Positions 1 through 8,599 of a DNA stretch of 64,000 nucleotides are shown here, one piece after another. The stretch covers positions 1-64,000 of the forward strand of contig CALKIW010000008.1 of NCBI GenBank assembly GCA_937995875.1, in the 5' to 3' direction. Each line of letters opens with the position of its first letter. Position 1 is the stretch's first letter. The stretch is from an uncultured Bacteroidales bacterium (GTDB lineage Bacteria > Bacteroidota > Bacteroidia > Bacteroidales > Bacteroidaceae). The translations under genes were made by a program, and so were the position numbers. A model generated the notes under the pieces. It was not told the origin of the DNA and did no database searches. It worked only from the letters and a program-made list of their open reading frames with translations.

Positions 1-540
1 GACTATATCCACAGCGGAGCCAACATCAAGAGCATTGTGTTGAGATATTTTAATCCTATCGGTGCCCACCCGTCAGGTCATATCGGTGAACTTCCTAATG
101 GTGTTCCTGCCAATTTAATACCGTTTGTAACCCAGACGGCAATAGGTATTCGTAAGGAGTTGACCATTTTCGGCAACGACTACGATACCCCCGATGGCAC
201 CTGCATCCGAGACTACATCTATGTTGTAGACCTTGCTAAGGCTCACGTGGCCGCTATGACGCGTGTACTTGATACGGACAGTGATTCGCTGGAGTATTTC
301 AACATTGGTACGGGAAGTGGCAATTCCACACTCGAAATAGTGGAAACATTCGAGAAAGCAACTGGTGTGAAGCTGAATTGGAAGTATGGTCCTCGCAGAG
401 AAGGAGATATTGAGAAGATATGGGGCGATTGTACTAAAGCCAATAAGGTGTTGGGTTGGAAAGCCGAAGCTCCTCTGGATGATGTGCTGCGCTCTGCATG
501 GAATTGGCAGAAGAAACTTCGTGAAGACGGAGTGATGTAA
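1..540 (+). CDS. galE: UDP-glucose 4-epimerase, C-terminal part (5' end outside window)
   Basis: The reading frame is open from the first base of the window and ends at TAA 538-540, so only about 179 C-terminal residues are present and the start lies upstream. The segment carries the GalE substrate-binding part: LRYFNPIGAHPSG, then NLIPFV, the GNDYDTPDGTCIRDYIYVVD stretch and a late FNIGTGSGNSTLEIV. This extended SDR enzyme interconverts UDP-glucose and UDP-galactose in the cytoplasm, feeding galactose use and envelope sugars. The Rossmann NAD domain and the YxxxK catalytic pair are not visible here because they lie before the window. Family assignment is firm from the D-Y-D-T-x-D-G-T-x-x-R-D-Y motif; a related epimerase with other sugar specificity cannot be excluded from this half alone. 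Confidence 0.93.
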   Translation, partial: DYIHSGANIKSIVLRYFNPIGAHPSGHIGELPNGVPANLIPFVTQTAIGIRKELTIFGNDYDTPDGTCIRDYIYVVDLAKAHVAAMTRVLDTDSDSLEYFNIGTGSGNSTLEIVETFEKATGVKLNWKYGPRREGDIEKIWGDCTKANKVLGWKAEAPLDDVLRSAWNWQKKLREDGVM

Positions 541-576
541 TGAGTTTATAAAAATCGGAAGTTGCCGGCACATTTT

Positions 577-723
577 TTATGATGTGGGAATAAAGCCACA
601 GACATAAACGAGTTCTTCGCAATCGACGCTCACACTGTGATCTTTTGAATTAAGAGCAGTGTTTTTAGTGGCAACTTGTCCGCTGCAATAACCAAAATGA
701 TACATACGCAAAAGCCTTTTCAT
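577..723 (-). CDS. Candidate 48-residue small protein, unrecognised
   Basis: An ATG at 723-721 opens a 48-codon frame ending in TAA (579-577). The predicted peptide starts MKRLLRMYHFGYCSGQVATK, is rich in Cys, Ser and Val and has no signal peptide or membrane segment. The start codon lies in the loop of the perfect hairpin 701-740; a second in-frame ATG lies inside the hairpin arm. I do not know a family for it. The opposite strand reads as an RNA ending in a terminator, so this may be a chance frame. Codon-level conservation in relatives would decide; confidence is low. Confidence 0.3.
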   Translation of the reverse strand: MKRLLRMYHFGYCSGQVATKNTALNSKDHSVSVDCEELVYVCGFIPTS

Positions 724-745
724 GGACTTTTGCGTATGTATTTTT
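701..745 (+). terminator. Rho-independent terminator-like hairpin downstream of galE
   Basis: Perfect 14-bp arms, TACATACGCAAAAG (701-714) and its complement (727-740), enclose a 12-nt loop and are followed by a run of T on the + strand. This is the shape of an intrinsic terminator for transcription coming from galE, which stops about 160 nt upstream, or for a short RNA starting in between. The 8-bp pairing AAGTTGCC (about 563) with GGCAACTT (about 670) would fold the intervening transcript. Confidence 0.7.
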
Positions 746-937
746 TATGGTGAGACGTTTTGTTGTTCTTGCATTAGACAACAATTTTTGGGTTTATCTT
801 GTAAAAATAGTGTTAAATTGTAATAGTAGGTCAAGAGTGAAATTTTGTGCAATGGGTTAGAAGTGAGCAAACACGCACAAAGGTTGGAAAATGCAAATAT
901 ACATCATGATAGCCATTTGGAAGAAGCCGATAAATAA
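746..937. other. Intergenic stretch with no recognised gene
   Basis: Between the terminator-like hairpin at 701-745 and the proS terminator at 938-971 I see AT-rich sequence with no convincing reading frame, RNA gene or repeat. Together with 541-700 it makes a 494-bp gap between convergent galE and proS. Confidence 0.5.
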
Positions 938-971
938 AAATCCACAAAGTTCTAAGGAACTTTGTGGATTT
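938..971 (-). terminator. proS terminator
   Basis: A perfect 15-bp inverted repeat, AAATCCACAAAGTTC (938-952) against its complement (957-971) with a 4-nt loop, lies 64 nt beyond the proS stop. On the minus strand it is followed by TTTTTATTTA, so it reads as an intrinsic terminator for proS. Confidence 0.8.
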
Positions 972-1034
972 GATACGAATGTATTTAGCATTTCGTTATG
1001 CTCCGTTGGAGCCATTGCTCCGCTGTTTTCGCAA

Positions 1035-2516
1035 TTAATAGGCACGCGCAATGATGACGCGATGTTTAGCCGGCTTGCCGCTCACCATATCTACTCCTTC
1101 GGTCTGCTCTACACCGAACGGCACGCAACGAATGGTGGCTTGAGTGTCTTCCTTGATTTTAGCCTCTGTCTCGGCTGTGCCGTCCCAGTGACAAAGGAAG
1201 AAGCCGCCGTCTTTGATGCGCTCCTTAAACTCATCGTAGTTGTCACATTCGAAGATGTGTTCGTCACGATATTTGCGGGCTTTCTCGAAGACTCCTTTCT
1301 GAATATCATCGAGTAGGGCCTGTACGTGTTCCACGATGCCATCGAAAGAAACGGTTTCTTTTTCCAACGTATCGCGGCGCATAACCTCAATAGTGTTGCT
1401 TTCCAAGTCACGACCACCCATCACAAGACGCACGGGCACACCCTTAAGCTCGTAATCGGCGAATTTAAAGCCCGGACGTCTGTTGTCAGAATCATCGTAT
1501 TTCACGCTAATGCCCAGAGATATAAACTTGTCGATGATGGGCTGAAGTTTAGCAGTAATAGCATCGAGTTGTTCGTCGTTCTTGCTTATTGGTACGATAA
1601 CCACCTGGATAGGAGCAAGCTTTGGAGGAAGCACGAGGCCGTTGTCATCTGAATGAACCATAATAAGGGCACCCATGAGTCGGGTGGAAACGCCCCAGCT
1701 TGTGGCCCATACATATTCGGGCTTGTTCTCCTTGTTAAGGAAGGTTACGTCGAAACTCTTGGCGAAGTTTTGCCCCAAGAAATGGCTTGTACCACTCTGC
1801 AGCGCCTTGCCGTCTTGCATCATGGCCTCTATGGTGTAGGTATCGAGAGCACCGGCAAAGCGTTCTGTCTCGCTCTTGACACCTTGAACAACGGGTACGC
1901 CCATCCATTTTTCAGCAAATTCAGCGTAAACCTTGAGCATCTTTCGGGCTTCTTCTTGTGCCTCCTGTTCTGTAGCATGAGCAGTGTGCCCCTCTTGCCA
2001 TAGGAACTCTGAAGTGCGGAGGAAAGGGCGTGTGCGCATCTCCCAACGCATCACGTTGCACCATTGGTTACAGAGAATGGGGAGATCGCGATACGATTGA
2101 ATCCAGTTTTTGTAGGTGTTCCATATCATCGTCTCTGATGTTGGACGGATGATAAGTTCTTCTTCCAGCTTGGCCTCAGGATCTACTTCAATGCCTTTGC
2201 CATCCTCGGTAGCCTTGAGACGGTAGTGTGTCACTACAGCGCTCTCTTTAGCAAAGCCTGCAACGTGCTCGGCCTCTTTTGCAAAAAAGCTTTTGGGGAT
2301 AAGGAGGGGGAAATAGGCGTTTTGTACTCCGGTCGCCTTGAACATACCATCGAGGGCCGCCTGCATCTTTTCCCAGATGGCATAGCCATAGGGCTTGATA
2401 ATCATACATCCTCGCACGGGCGATGTTTCAGCAAGATCTGCTTTCATTACCAAGTCGTTATACCACTGGCTGTAGTTGTCTGCGCGCTTGGTTAAATGCT
2501 TCAATTCTTTAGCCAT
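1035..2516 (-). CDS. proS: Prolyl-tRNA synthetase, short archaeal/eukaryote-like type
   Basis: This class II aminoacyl-tRNA synthetase charges tRNA-Pro with proline in the cytoplasm. At 493 residues it is the short form without the bacterial editing insertion. Motif 2 and neighbours are visible at roughly residues 123-185 ([14 protein letters not shown], then [25 protein letters not shown]), followed by [14 protein letters not shown] and, near residue 280, the [20 protein letters not shown] motif 3 region. The C-terminal domain ends in Ala-Tyr; a C-terminal Tyr is typical of this ProRS type. Start chosen at the ATG giving [20 protein letters not shown], the family's usual N-terminus. It is transcribed alone, divergently from the OmpA-like gene, with a TAnnTTTG box at 2627-2620 and a strong terminator at 938-971. 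Confidence 0.97.
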   Translation of the reverse strand: MAKELKHLTKRADNYSQWYNDLVMKADLAETSPVRGCMIIKPYGYAIWEKMQAALDGMFKATGVQNAYFPLLIPKSFFAKEAEHVAGFAKESAVVTHYRLKATEDGKGIEVDPEAKLEEELIIRPTSETMIWNTYKNWIQSYRDLPILCNQWCNVMRWEMRTRPFLRTSEFLWQEGHTAHATEQEAQEEARKMLKVYAEFAEKWMGVPVVQGVKSETERFAGALDTYTIEAMMQDGKALQSGTSHFLGQNFAKSFDVTFLNKENKPEYVWATSWGVSTRLMGALIMVHSDDNGLVLPPKLAPIQVVIVPISKNDEQLDAITAKLQPIIDKFISLGISVKYDDSDNRRPGFKFADYELKGVPVRLVMGGRDLESNTIEVMRRDTLEKETVSFDGIVEHVQALLDDIQKGVFEKARKYRDEHIFECDNYDEFKERIKDGGFFLCHWDGTAETEAKIKEDTQATIRCVPFGVEQTEGVDMVSGKPAKHRVIIARAY

Positions 2517-2619
2517 TTTTATCTCTTTGTCTTTAAATTTTGTTTACCTGTAGGGAAAATCCTATTCCAAAGTAGGTGTTTCCCATTGCAGCAATCGTTT
2601 TGTTTGCTTAATTTTGTCA

Positions 2620-2627
2620 CAAAGTTA
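2620..2627 (-). promoter_or_regulatory. -7 box upstream of proS
   Basis: Read on the minus strand this is TAACTTTG, matching the Bacteroidota TAnnTTTG -7 element, about 100 nt before the proS start. No clear -33 TTG lies 19-21 nt upstream, so the call rests on the -7 box alone. Confidence 0.45.
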
Positions 2628-2670
2628 CTAAAAAAAAACATGATAATAAGGTTTCCTTAGAAAAAAGAAT

Positions 2671-2678
2671 TAACTTTG
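2671..2678 (+). promoter_or_regulatory. -7 box upstream of the OmpA-like lipoprotein gene
   Basis: TAACTTTG lies 32 nt before the ATG at 2710, the distance expected for a short untranslated leader. The -33 region is weak. With 2620-2627 it forms a divergent promoter pair. Confidence 0.5.
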
Positions 2679-2709
2679 CATATAGACGATTAAAAATTAA
2701 AATGAGATT

Positions 2710-3378
2710 ATGAAAAGTATTAAAATTGCAACAATGGGGTTGTGCATGCTTACTATTTGTAGCTGCTCAACCAAGCAAGGTACCGGTGCTTTGATTGGTA
2801 CGGGTGCCGGAACTGTATTGGGAGGAATTATTGGTAAAATTTCAGGAAATACTGCTGTGGGTGCGGCTATTGGCGGTGCCGTTGGCGCCGGTACCGGTGC
2901 CATCATTGGCAGACACATGGATAAAGTTGCTGCGGAAACTGCCGCACAGGTGGAGAACGCCAAAGTAGAAGAGGTGACTGATGCCAACGGATTGAAGGCA
3001 GTCAAGGTAACGTTTGATTCTGGTATCTTGTTCGCTACCAATCAATCTACCCTGAATGCTACCAGCAAGAACGAATTGGCAAGATTTTCCGAAGTGTTGA
3101 AGAACAATTCAGACTGTCATGTAGACATCTTCGGATATACCGACCGTTCTGGTAACGACGCTATCAATGTACCATTGAGCCAGAAACGTGCACAGAGCGT
3201 AGCCAATTATTTGTCTTCTTGCGGCGTAAGCGGTGCCCAAATGCAGAACATTATTGGCAAGGGCAGCCAGGATGAGATAGAGGACAAGAGAGTTTCTCGT
3301 GTCAATCGCCGTGTAGAGGTTTATCTCTATGCATCTCCGGCTATGGTAGATGCTGCTAATGCCGGTACGCTTAATTAA
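2710..3378 (+). CDS. OmpA-family lipoprotein with glycine-zipper domain
   Basis: A 222-residue protein with an N-terminal lipoprotein signal (lipobox TICSC, lipidated Cys about residue 19). Next comes a glycine-rich stretch at roughly 25-65 (GTGAGTVLGG, AAIGGAVGAGTGAIIG), which resembles the glycine-zipper motif of outer-membrane lipoproteins. From about residue 95 to 205 there is an OmpA C-terminal peptidoglycan-binding domain, shown by FGYTDRSGNDAINVPLSQKR and the later RVSRVNRRVEVYLYA. The likely role is tethering the outer membrane to peptidoglycan. It is a single-gene unit closed by the hairpin at 3421-3448. The layout resembles the YiaD group, but no specific partner is evident. Confidence 0.9.
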   Translation: MKSIKIATMGLCMLTICSCSTKQGTGALIGTGAGTVLGGIIGKISGNTAVGAAIGGAVGAGTGAIIGRHMDKVAAETAAQVENAKVEEVTDANGLKAVKVTFDSGILFATNQSTLNATSKNELARFSEVLKNNSDCHVDIFGYTDRSGNDAINVPLSQKRAQSVANYLSSCGVSGAQMQNIIGKGSQDEIEDKRVSRVNRRVEVYLYASPAMVDAANAGTLN

Positions 3379-3420
3379 TAGGTTCATATTAATATAAGTA
3401 TATTAAAAAACGAATAAATA

Positions 3421-3453
3421 GGGGATGTGGGCATATGCCTACATCCCCCTTTT
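3421..3453 (+). terminator. Terminator after the OmpA-like gene
   Basis: GGGGATGTGGGC (3421-3432) pairs with GCCTACATCCCC (3437-3448) around an ATAT loop with one G-T wobble, and is followed by CTTTT. It overlaps the longest open frame of the next gene, which argues that translation of mtgA starts at 3457, not 3427. Confidence 0.75.
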
Positions 3454-3456
3454 GGC

Positions 3457-4176
3457 ATGAAAATACTGAAGAACTTCGTCAAATGGGCCTTAAGCCTGTT
3501 CTTTGCCTCAACGATATTGGTTGTGGTGGCTTATAGGTTTATTCCCGTTTATATAACACCACTGATGGTCATTCGATGTTTCGAAAACGGAAATCTCACA
3601 ATGCATCATCATTGGGTACCACTTGAAGAAATGTCGCCACACATGCCGGTAGCAGTGATGGCAGGTGAGGACGCGCGCTTCCTGTTGCATCATGGATTCG
3701 ACTTTAATGCTATTGGAACAGCTGCAAAGCGCAATATAAAGAATAAAGGAGGGAAGAAATACGGGGGCAGCACCATTAGTCAGCAAACGGCGAAGAATGT
3801 GTTTTTGTGGCCGGGACGCTCATGGGTGAGAAAGGGATTTGAGACTTATTTCACTGCGCTCATAGAGATTGCCTGGAGCAAGCAGCGTATCATGGAGGTG
3901 TACCTCAATTCCATAGAGATGGGCGATGGTATCTATGGAGTGGATGCGTGCGCGAAATATAATTTTGGAAAGACGGCCGGAGACTTAAATCGACGTGAAT
4001 GCGCACTGATTGCAGGTACTTTGCCGAATCCGAGACGATTCTCGTCGAAAAATCCCAGTGGATATATGCGACTGCGCCAACGCCAAATTATGGCCAACAT
4101 GAGCTACATTCCTTCTTTCCCCAAAGAAGGAGAGGACTATGATCCAAGCACAGCAGTGGGGACTACTTATAAATAA
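3457..4176 (+). CDS. mtgA: Monofunctional peptidoglycan glycosyltransferase (GT51)
   Basis: A 239-residue GT51 enzyme that polymerises lipid II into glycan strands at the periplasmic face of the inner membrane. It has one N-terminal membrane anchor (about residues 8-27), then the catalytic motif EDARFLLHHGF with Glu71, the KKYGGSTISQQTAKN motif (second conserved motif), then RSWVRKGFETYFTALIEIAWSKQRIMEVYLNSIEMG, and a late LPNPRRFSS. There is no transpeptidase domain, so it is the monofunctional form of usual length. The frame is open upstream to 3427, but that region is the previous gene's terminator, and the ATG at 3457 gives the expected short cytoplasmic tail (MKILKNFVKW). It lies 104 nt before the helicase gene and may be co-transcribed with it. 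Confidence 0.95.
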   Translation: MKILKNFVKWALSLFFASTILVVVAYRFIPVYITPLMVIRCFENGNLTMHHHWVPLEEMSPHMPVAVMAGEDARFLLHHGFDFNAIGTAAKRNIKNKGGKKYGGSTISQQTAKNVFLWPGRSWVRKGFETYFTALIEIAWSKQRIMEVYLNSIEMGDGIYGVDACAKYNFGKTAGDLNRRECALIAGTLPNPRRFSSKNPSGYMRLRQRQIMANMSYIPSFPKEGEDYDPSTAVGTTYK

Positions 4177-4280
4177 AGAACAGACGGAGAAGTGAAGGAG
4201 AATGGGGCATATCATACTGTAGGCCATCATTTTTGTTGTCAAGTTTTCACCCCTTTACTTCTAAAAATAGACGATATACA

Positions 4281-6824
4281 ATGCAGACAGACCAAGAACT
4301 CCTAACTCAACTCAATGACAGTCAGCGCGAAGCTGTGAAATACTGTGACGGTCCGCAACTGGTCATAGCGGGTGCGGGGTCGGGAAAAACACGTGTACTT
4401 ACCTACAAAATAGCTTGGCTCTTAGAACATTACGGGATGAAGCCTTGGAACATTCTTGCCCTCACGTTTACTAACAAGGCTGCCAGGGAGATGAAGCAGC
4501 GCATCGGACAGTTGGTTGGGGAGGAGCGGGCGCGACACCTGCAAATGGGAACATTCCACTCTGTATTCTCTCGCATATTACGCGTGGAGGCTCAAAGCAT
4601 TGGCTATAATTCGGATTATACCATCTATGACGAAACGGATTCTCGGTCGTTGATAAAGAATATCGTGAAGACGATGGGGCTCGACGACAAGAGTTACAAG
4701 CCTGCTTCGATACATTCGGCTATTTCGATGGCGAAGAATAGGCTCTGTATGCCGAGCCAATATGCCGAAGACGGCGATTTGAGAAATCGCGACCGACATC
4801 GCAATATGCCCGAAGTTTATAAGATCTATATGTCTTACCAACAGCGACTGCGTCAGGCAAACGCCATGGATTTCGACGATTTGCTGGTGCTTACCTATCG
4901 AATGTTGCAACAGGACGAGTCTCTTCGGAAGAAGTATGCGGAGCGGTTTCAGTATGTTTTTGTAGACGAGTATCAGGATACCAATTTTGCCCAACAGCAA
5001 ATCGTGACGTTATTGACTAAGGAACATCGCCGGATTTGTGTTGTGGGAGACGACTATCAGAGTATCTACGCATTTCGTGGAGCAAAGATAGACAATATAT
5101 TGAATTTTAACAAGATATATCCTGAAGCTAAACTTTTTAAGTTGGAGCAGAACTATCGCTCTACTCAGCTCATTGTCGCAGCTGCAAATTCATTGATGAA
5201 ACACAACTCCAGACAGATTCCCAAAGAAGTTTTCAGCAAGAACGAGGAAGGAGAAAAGCTGACTGTCTTTGAAACAATATCGGACAAGCGGGAAGCGGCG
5301 ATGGTATGTCGGGAGATCAAACGCATCAAGCGTGAGGAAAATTGCCGATGGAGCGACTTTGCTATTCTGTATCGTACCAACGCGCAAAGTCGAACGTTTG
5401 AGGAGGAAATGCGCAAGCCTGAAGTGGATATGGGAAAACACTATCGCATTTATGGAGGGTTGAGTTTCTACCAGCGAAAGGAAATCAAGGACATCATTGC
5501 CTACTTCCGAATGCTTGTTAATCCTGACGATGAGGAGGCATTCCGCCGAATTATCAATTATCCGACACGGGGAATCGGTGCTACGACCTTGCAAAAAATT
5601 ATTGATACAGCCCAACAACATCATGTAAGTTTTTGGGAAGTGGTGTGCAAACCGATTGACTATCAGTTGGATGTAAACAAAGGCACATTGGGGAAACTGT
5701 CTGCTTTTCAGTCGTTGATCAATGGATTCATGCAGAAAAGCAAATCGACCGACGCTTTTACATTAGGAAATGAAATCATCGAACAGTCAGGCATTAAGGC
5801 CGACTTGGCCTCTGACAAAACTGCTGAAGGAGATGGGCGACGACAGAATGTTGATGCCCTTTTGTCGGGCATGGCCGACTTTGTACAAGGACAGCGAGAA
5901 GATGATCAAGCCGAACATGTGGGATTGAGCGATTATCTTTCGACCGTTTCTTTGATGACGGATATGGATTCTGATGATGGGTCCGACGATAAACTAACGA
6001 TGATGACCATTCATGCGGCCAAAGGATTGGAATTTCCTACGGTATTTATTGTGGGGATGGAAGAAAATATATTTCCGAGCACGCTATCTGTGGGAACGCC
6101 AAAGGAATTGGAGGAGGAGCGGAGACTGCTTTATGTAGCTATCACACGAGCTGAAAAACATTGCTATCTCACTTGGTCGCACTCGCGGTGGCTCTACGGG
6201 AAGATGGACAGTTTTGTAAATCCGAGTCGCTTTTTAAATGATATTGACCAAAAATATATCACGGTTAGGACGGAGAGCGGACGTTCTTCTAGCCGCTGGT
6301 TTGACAATGACGACAAGCCTGTCCGTCGTCCTTGGGATGAAGATTATGAGATGAATCGCCCGTACATGGGGTCGGGAACATGGAATAGGGAATACCGACG
6401 GACGAGTGACAGAATGCAAAACTCACGTCCGGTGGCAGGTCAGTTTATGGCCGATGCTAAGCCTAAGGAAACTGCTCCACGTCGTCCGGAAACCGCAGTA
6501 AACCCTTTCTCCCCATCATTTGAACAGAAATTGAAACAGAGTGGGCGATGGAAACGTGTCTCACAGGCCATGACCAATGGTGGCAGAGCAGTTTCTTCCA
6601 CATCTCCTGCTTCGACAAATCCATCTTCATCAGGTCCTGCATCTTCTCACGGTGCGGCATCAGGACTACAGGCAGGACAGATAATAGAACATCATCGCTT
6701 TGGTCGAGGCACTGTAATCAAAGTGGAAGGTGCAGGTGAGAATGCCAAAGCAACAGTAGAATTTGATACAACCGGACGGAAACAATTACTGTTGAAGTTT
6801 GCAAGATTCAATGTGATTGGGTAG
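4281..6824 (+). CDS. UvrD/PcrA-family superfamily 1 DNA helicase
   Basis: An ATP-dependent 3'-5' DNA helicase of about 847 residues, of the type acting in nucleotide-excision and mismatch repair and in clearing protein-DNA blocks. Motifs in order: Q-motif/N-terminus LLTQLNDSQREAV, Walker A GAGSGKTRVLTYK, ALTFTNKAAREMKQR, Walker B VFVDEYQDTN, GDDYQSIYAFRGA, LEQNYRS, TIHAAKGLEF and VAITRAEKHCYL. The C-terminal tail holds a Tudor-like GQIIEHHRFGRGTVI segment as in PcrA. A start at TTG 4233 would add 16 residues, but the ATG at 4281 gives MQTDQELLTQLNDSQREAV, the family's normal beginning. uvrD and pcrA cannot be told apart by reading, so no symbol is given. Confidence 0.95.
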   Translation: MQTDQELLTQLNDSQREAVKYCDGPQLVIAGAGSGKTRVLTYKIAWLLEHYGMKPWNILALTFTNKAAREMKQRIGQLVGEERARHLQMGTFHSVFSRILRVEAQSIGYNSDYTIYDETDSRSLIKNIVKTMGLDDKSYKPASIHSAISMAKNRLCMPSQYAEDGDLRNRDRHRNMPEVYKIYMSYQQRLRQANAMDFDDLLVLTYRMLQQDESLRKKYAERFQYVFVDEYQDTNFAQQQIVTLLTKEHRRICVVGDDYQSIYAFRGAKIDNILNFNKIYPEAKLFKLEQNYRSTQLIVAAANSLMKHNSRQIPKEVFSKNEEGEKLTVFETISDKREAAMVCREIKRIKREENCRWSDFAILYRTNAQSRTFEEEMRKPEVDMGKHYRIYGGLSFYQRKEIKDIIAYFRMLVNPDDEEAFRRIINYPTRGIGATTLQKIIDTAQQHHVSFWEVVCKPIDYQLDVNKGTLGKLSAFQSLINGFMQKSKSTDAFTLGNEIIEQSGIKADLASDKTAEGDGRRQNVDALLSGMADFVQGQREDDQAEHVGLSDYLSTVSLMTDMDSDDGSDDKLTMMTIHAAKGLEFPTVFIVGMEENIFPSTLSVGTPKELEEERRLLYVAITRAEKHCYLTWSHSRWLYGKMDSFVNPSRFLNDIDQKYITVRTESGRSSSRWFDNDDKPVRRPWDEDYEMNRPYMGSGTWNREYRRTSDRMQNSRPVAGQFMADAKPKETAPRRPETAVNPFSPSFEQKLKQSGRWKRVSQAMTNGGRAVSSTSPASTNPSSSGPASSHGAASGLQAGQIIEHHRFGRGTVIKVEGAGENAKATVEFDTTGRKQLLLKFARFNVIG

Positions 6825-6841
6825 ACATTGTTACAAAATCA

Positions 6842-6886
6842 GAACGCTCTCTGAATATCCTCAGACGGATTTTTCAGAGAGCGTTC
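6842..6886. terminator. Bidirectional hairpin between convergent genes
   Basis: Perfect 14-bp arms, GAACGCTCTCTGAA (6842-6855) and its complement (6873-6886), lie between the helicase stop at 6824 and the stop of the convergent 42-residue gene at 6902. There is no long T run, so termination strength is uncertain. Confidence 0.6.
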
Positions 6887-6901
6887 CGGTATTATACGGT
6901 T

Positions 6902-7030
6902 TCAAAGACTTTCATCAACGGGCTTTTCCAATTTGCGTTTCACTTTGGGCATACGCTTTTTATTGTTCAGCCAAGCTGCCTTTCGCAGTTCATAGTCTTG
7001 TCTTTGCTTTTCCAAGAAGTTGTCGGCCAT
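6902..7030 (-). CDS. Short conserved-looking 42-residue basic protein
   Basis: ATG at 7030-7028, TGA at 6904-6902. The peptide begins MADNFLEKQRQDYELRKAAW and is highly charged and probably helical, with a Lys/Arg-rich second half and no signal peptide. The start lies one base beyond the stop of the DUF4270 gene, so it is almost certainly the last gene of that operon. I recall similar short proteins with a DNFLEK/DPYLEK start in Bacteroidota, sometimes misannotated as dehydrogenase pieces, but can name no function. Gene-like features are the tight spacing, the biased composition and the hairpin immediately downstream. Confidence 0.6.
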   Translation of the reverse strand: MADNFLEKQRQDYELRKAAWLNNKKRMPKVKRKLEKPVDESL

Positions 7031-7031
7031 A

Positions 7032-8555
7032 TTATTTGATTTTACTGTATATGACACTGATTTTGAGGGGGCTGTTAGTTTCTGTTCCTTTTACCAATCG
7101 TGTGCTGGTGAGTGACATATCGTTGCTAACCTTCGTCACGATTGTCTTTATTTCTCCATAGGATGTGGATATTTGAGTGGTAGACAGCGACACAGGTACC
7201 AATATTACCTTATTCCAGTTCTCCGACTTGTTCTTGACGTTATTCATTGCACTTATCAGGCCTGAAATGTTATGAAATACATAGCTATTGTCGGCAGACT
7301 GAGCTTTCCCATTATAGGCCCAACTGGCAGCGTATGATGTTTTGTTATTGTATATTTTGTTGTTCTCAAAGAATGAATAGAGCGAATCTTTAGGTACCAT
7401 GAGAATGTTTTGAGGTACATCAAAAGCATAATCGCTGCTCATGTTATTATTCAATCGAGGCAACACTAATTTGGCAGAAACAATAGTATCGGTCGCATGA
7501 CCTTGCAAAATGCTTTCCACCGGCAACGTCAATTCAGTAAATATTCCCGCCGGCGTTTTCAGGTAGGTGCAGCTTTCATCAGCTATGAGTTTGCCAATGG
7601 TTTGTTTATCATTGGTAATCGTACTTGTCTGCAACACCTCTTCAGTGCCCCAGAATACAGCCACTTGATTGAGTATTGTGTCCTTATACGCTGTCACTGC
7701 AGTGCCACTACTCTTGTCGGTATAGGCCTTTCTAACTTTGTTTTTAAAATAAACATTGAGTTGCGAAGTTTGAATTTTCGCCATATTTCCCAATCCGCTT
7801 CTCAGTTTGAAGAAGAATCCCGGCACCACATTATTCCTGAACGTATAGGCATTCTTGAAGTTTGACGGGTCATCGTAATATTTTTGGAGCACGTATGCAC
7901 CGTAATTATTATAGGTCTTGGCGTCCTTGTCTGTATATGCTTCGTCAAGTTTTATGGTGATGTATGGTGTATATGAGTTTGTGTCGCGTTTTTCCTTTGG
8001 CACATTGTAGTCGATGAGATTATACACTTTATCTTTCCTGACGCCATCGTTTCTGATGTAACCATTGCTGATAGGGTCGAAATTGCTATAATACAATTGG
8101 TTTTCATTCATAGCTTTGCCCATCTCATAAGCCGTGAGCTTCATGGTTTGCCTGTCGTCTCCATAATAGCCGTCTATGAATAGCCTGATTTCGCATGAGT
8201 CAGCCTTAATGATTCCCTTGTTTCCAAACGTCTGGTTTCCCTCTGAATCATAGGTTACCAGACTGTCAAGTGCAGGAAATGAGAAGTTCTCAAGGTTGTT
8301 AAACTGGGCCATGAAATCCCCCGTAATGTATGCGCCGGTCTCCGGATCTCTCACTTTTCCGAGATGTCCGATGATGTTGCGGGATAGTACGGAGTCCGCA
8401 GCAACGGAACGGCTAATCACGTCGAACGTGGCGGTTTGAACAGAAACTCCATCGTTGCCTTCTGTCAGCGATGTACCTATATTATCAGTTGTGTCATCGC
8501 AGGCCGTAAAAGCAAGACTGGCGAGAGCGATACTCACAAGAAACTTTGAGTTCAT
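7032..8555 (-). CDS. DUF4270 family lipoprotein
   Basis: A 507-residue secreted lipoprotein: signal peptide with lipobox LAFTACDD (Cys about residue 19), then a long, mostly beta-predicted body with Asp, Asn and Ser repeats. The early TDNIGTSLTEGNDGVSVQTATFDV and RNIIGHLGKVRDPETGAYITGDF segments match the DUF4270 pattern found in Bacteroidota. Function is unknown; it is probably anchored in the outer membrane. It sits 44 nt downstream of the glycogen-synthase-like gene and one base before the 42-residue gene, forming a three-gene operon. Pairing of these two families next to one another is, as I recall, recurrent in Bacteroidales, which suggests a link with surface polysaccharide rather than storage glycogen; that is inference. 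Confidence 0.85.
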   Translation of the reverse strand: MNSKFLVSIALASLAFTACDDTTDNIGTSLTEGNDGVSVQTATFDVISRSVAADSVLSRNIIGHLGKVRDPETGAYITGDFMAQFNNLENFSFPALDSLVTYDSEGNQTFGNKGIIKADSCEIRLFIDGYYGDDRQTMKLTAYEMGKAMNENQLYYSNFDPISNGYIRNDGVRKDKVYNLIDYNVPKEKRDTNSYTPYITIKLDEAYTDKDAKTYNNYGAYVLQKYYDDPSNFKNAYTFRNNVVPGFFFKLRSGLGNMAKIQTSQLNVYFKNKVRKAYTDKSSGTAVTAYKDTILNQVAVFWGTEEVLQTSTITNDKQTIGKLIADESCTYLKTPAGIFTELTLPVESILQGHATDTIVSAKLVLPRLNNNMSSDYAFDVPQNILMVPKDSLYSFFENNKIYNNKTSYAASWAYNGKAQSADNSYVFHNISGLISAMNNVKNKSENWNKVILVPVSLSTTQISTSYGEIKTIVTKVSNDMSLTSTRLVKGTETNSPLKISVIYSKIK

Positions 8556-8599
8556 TATGTGAAGCGTGTAAGTTTTTGTACGTAAAATAAAGTATAATT

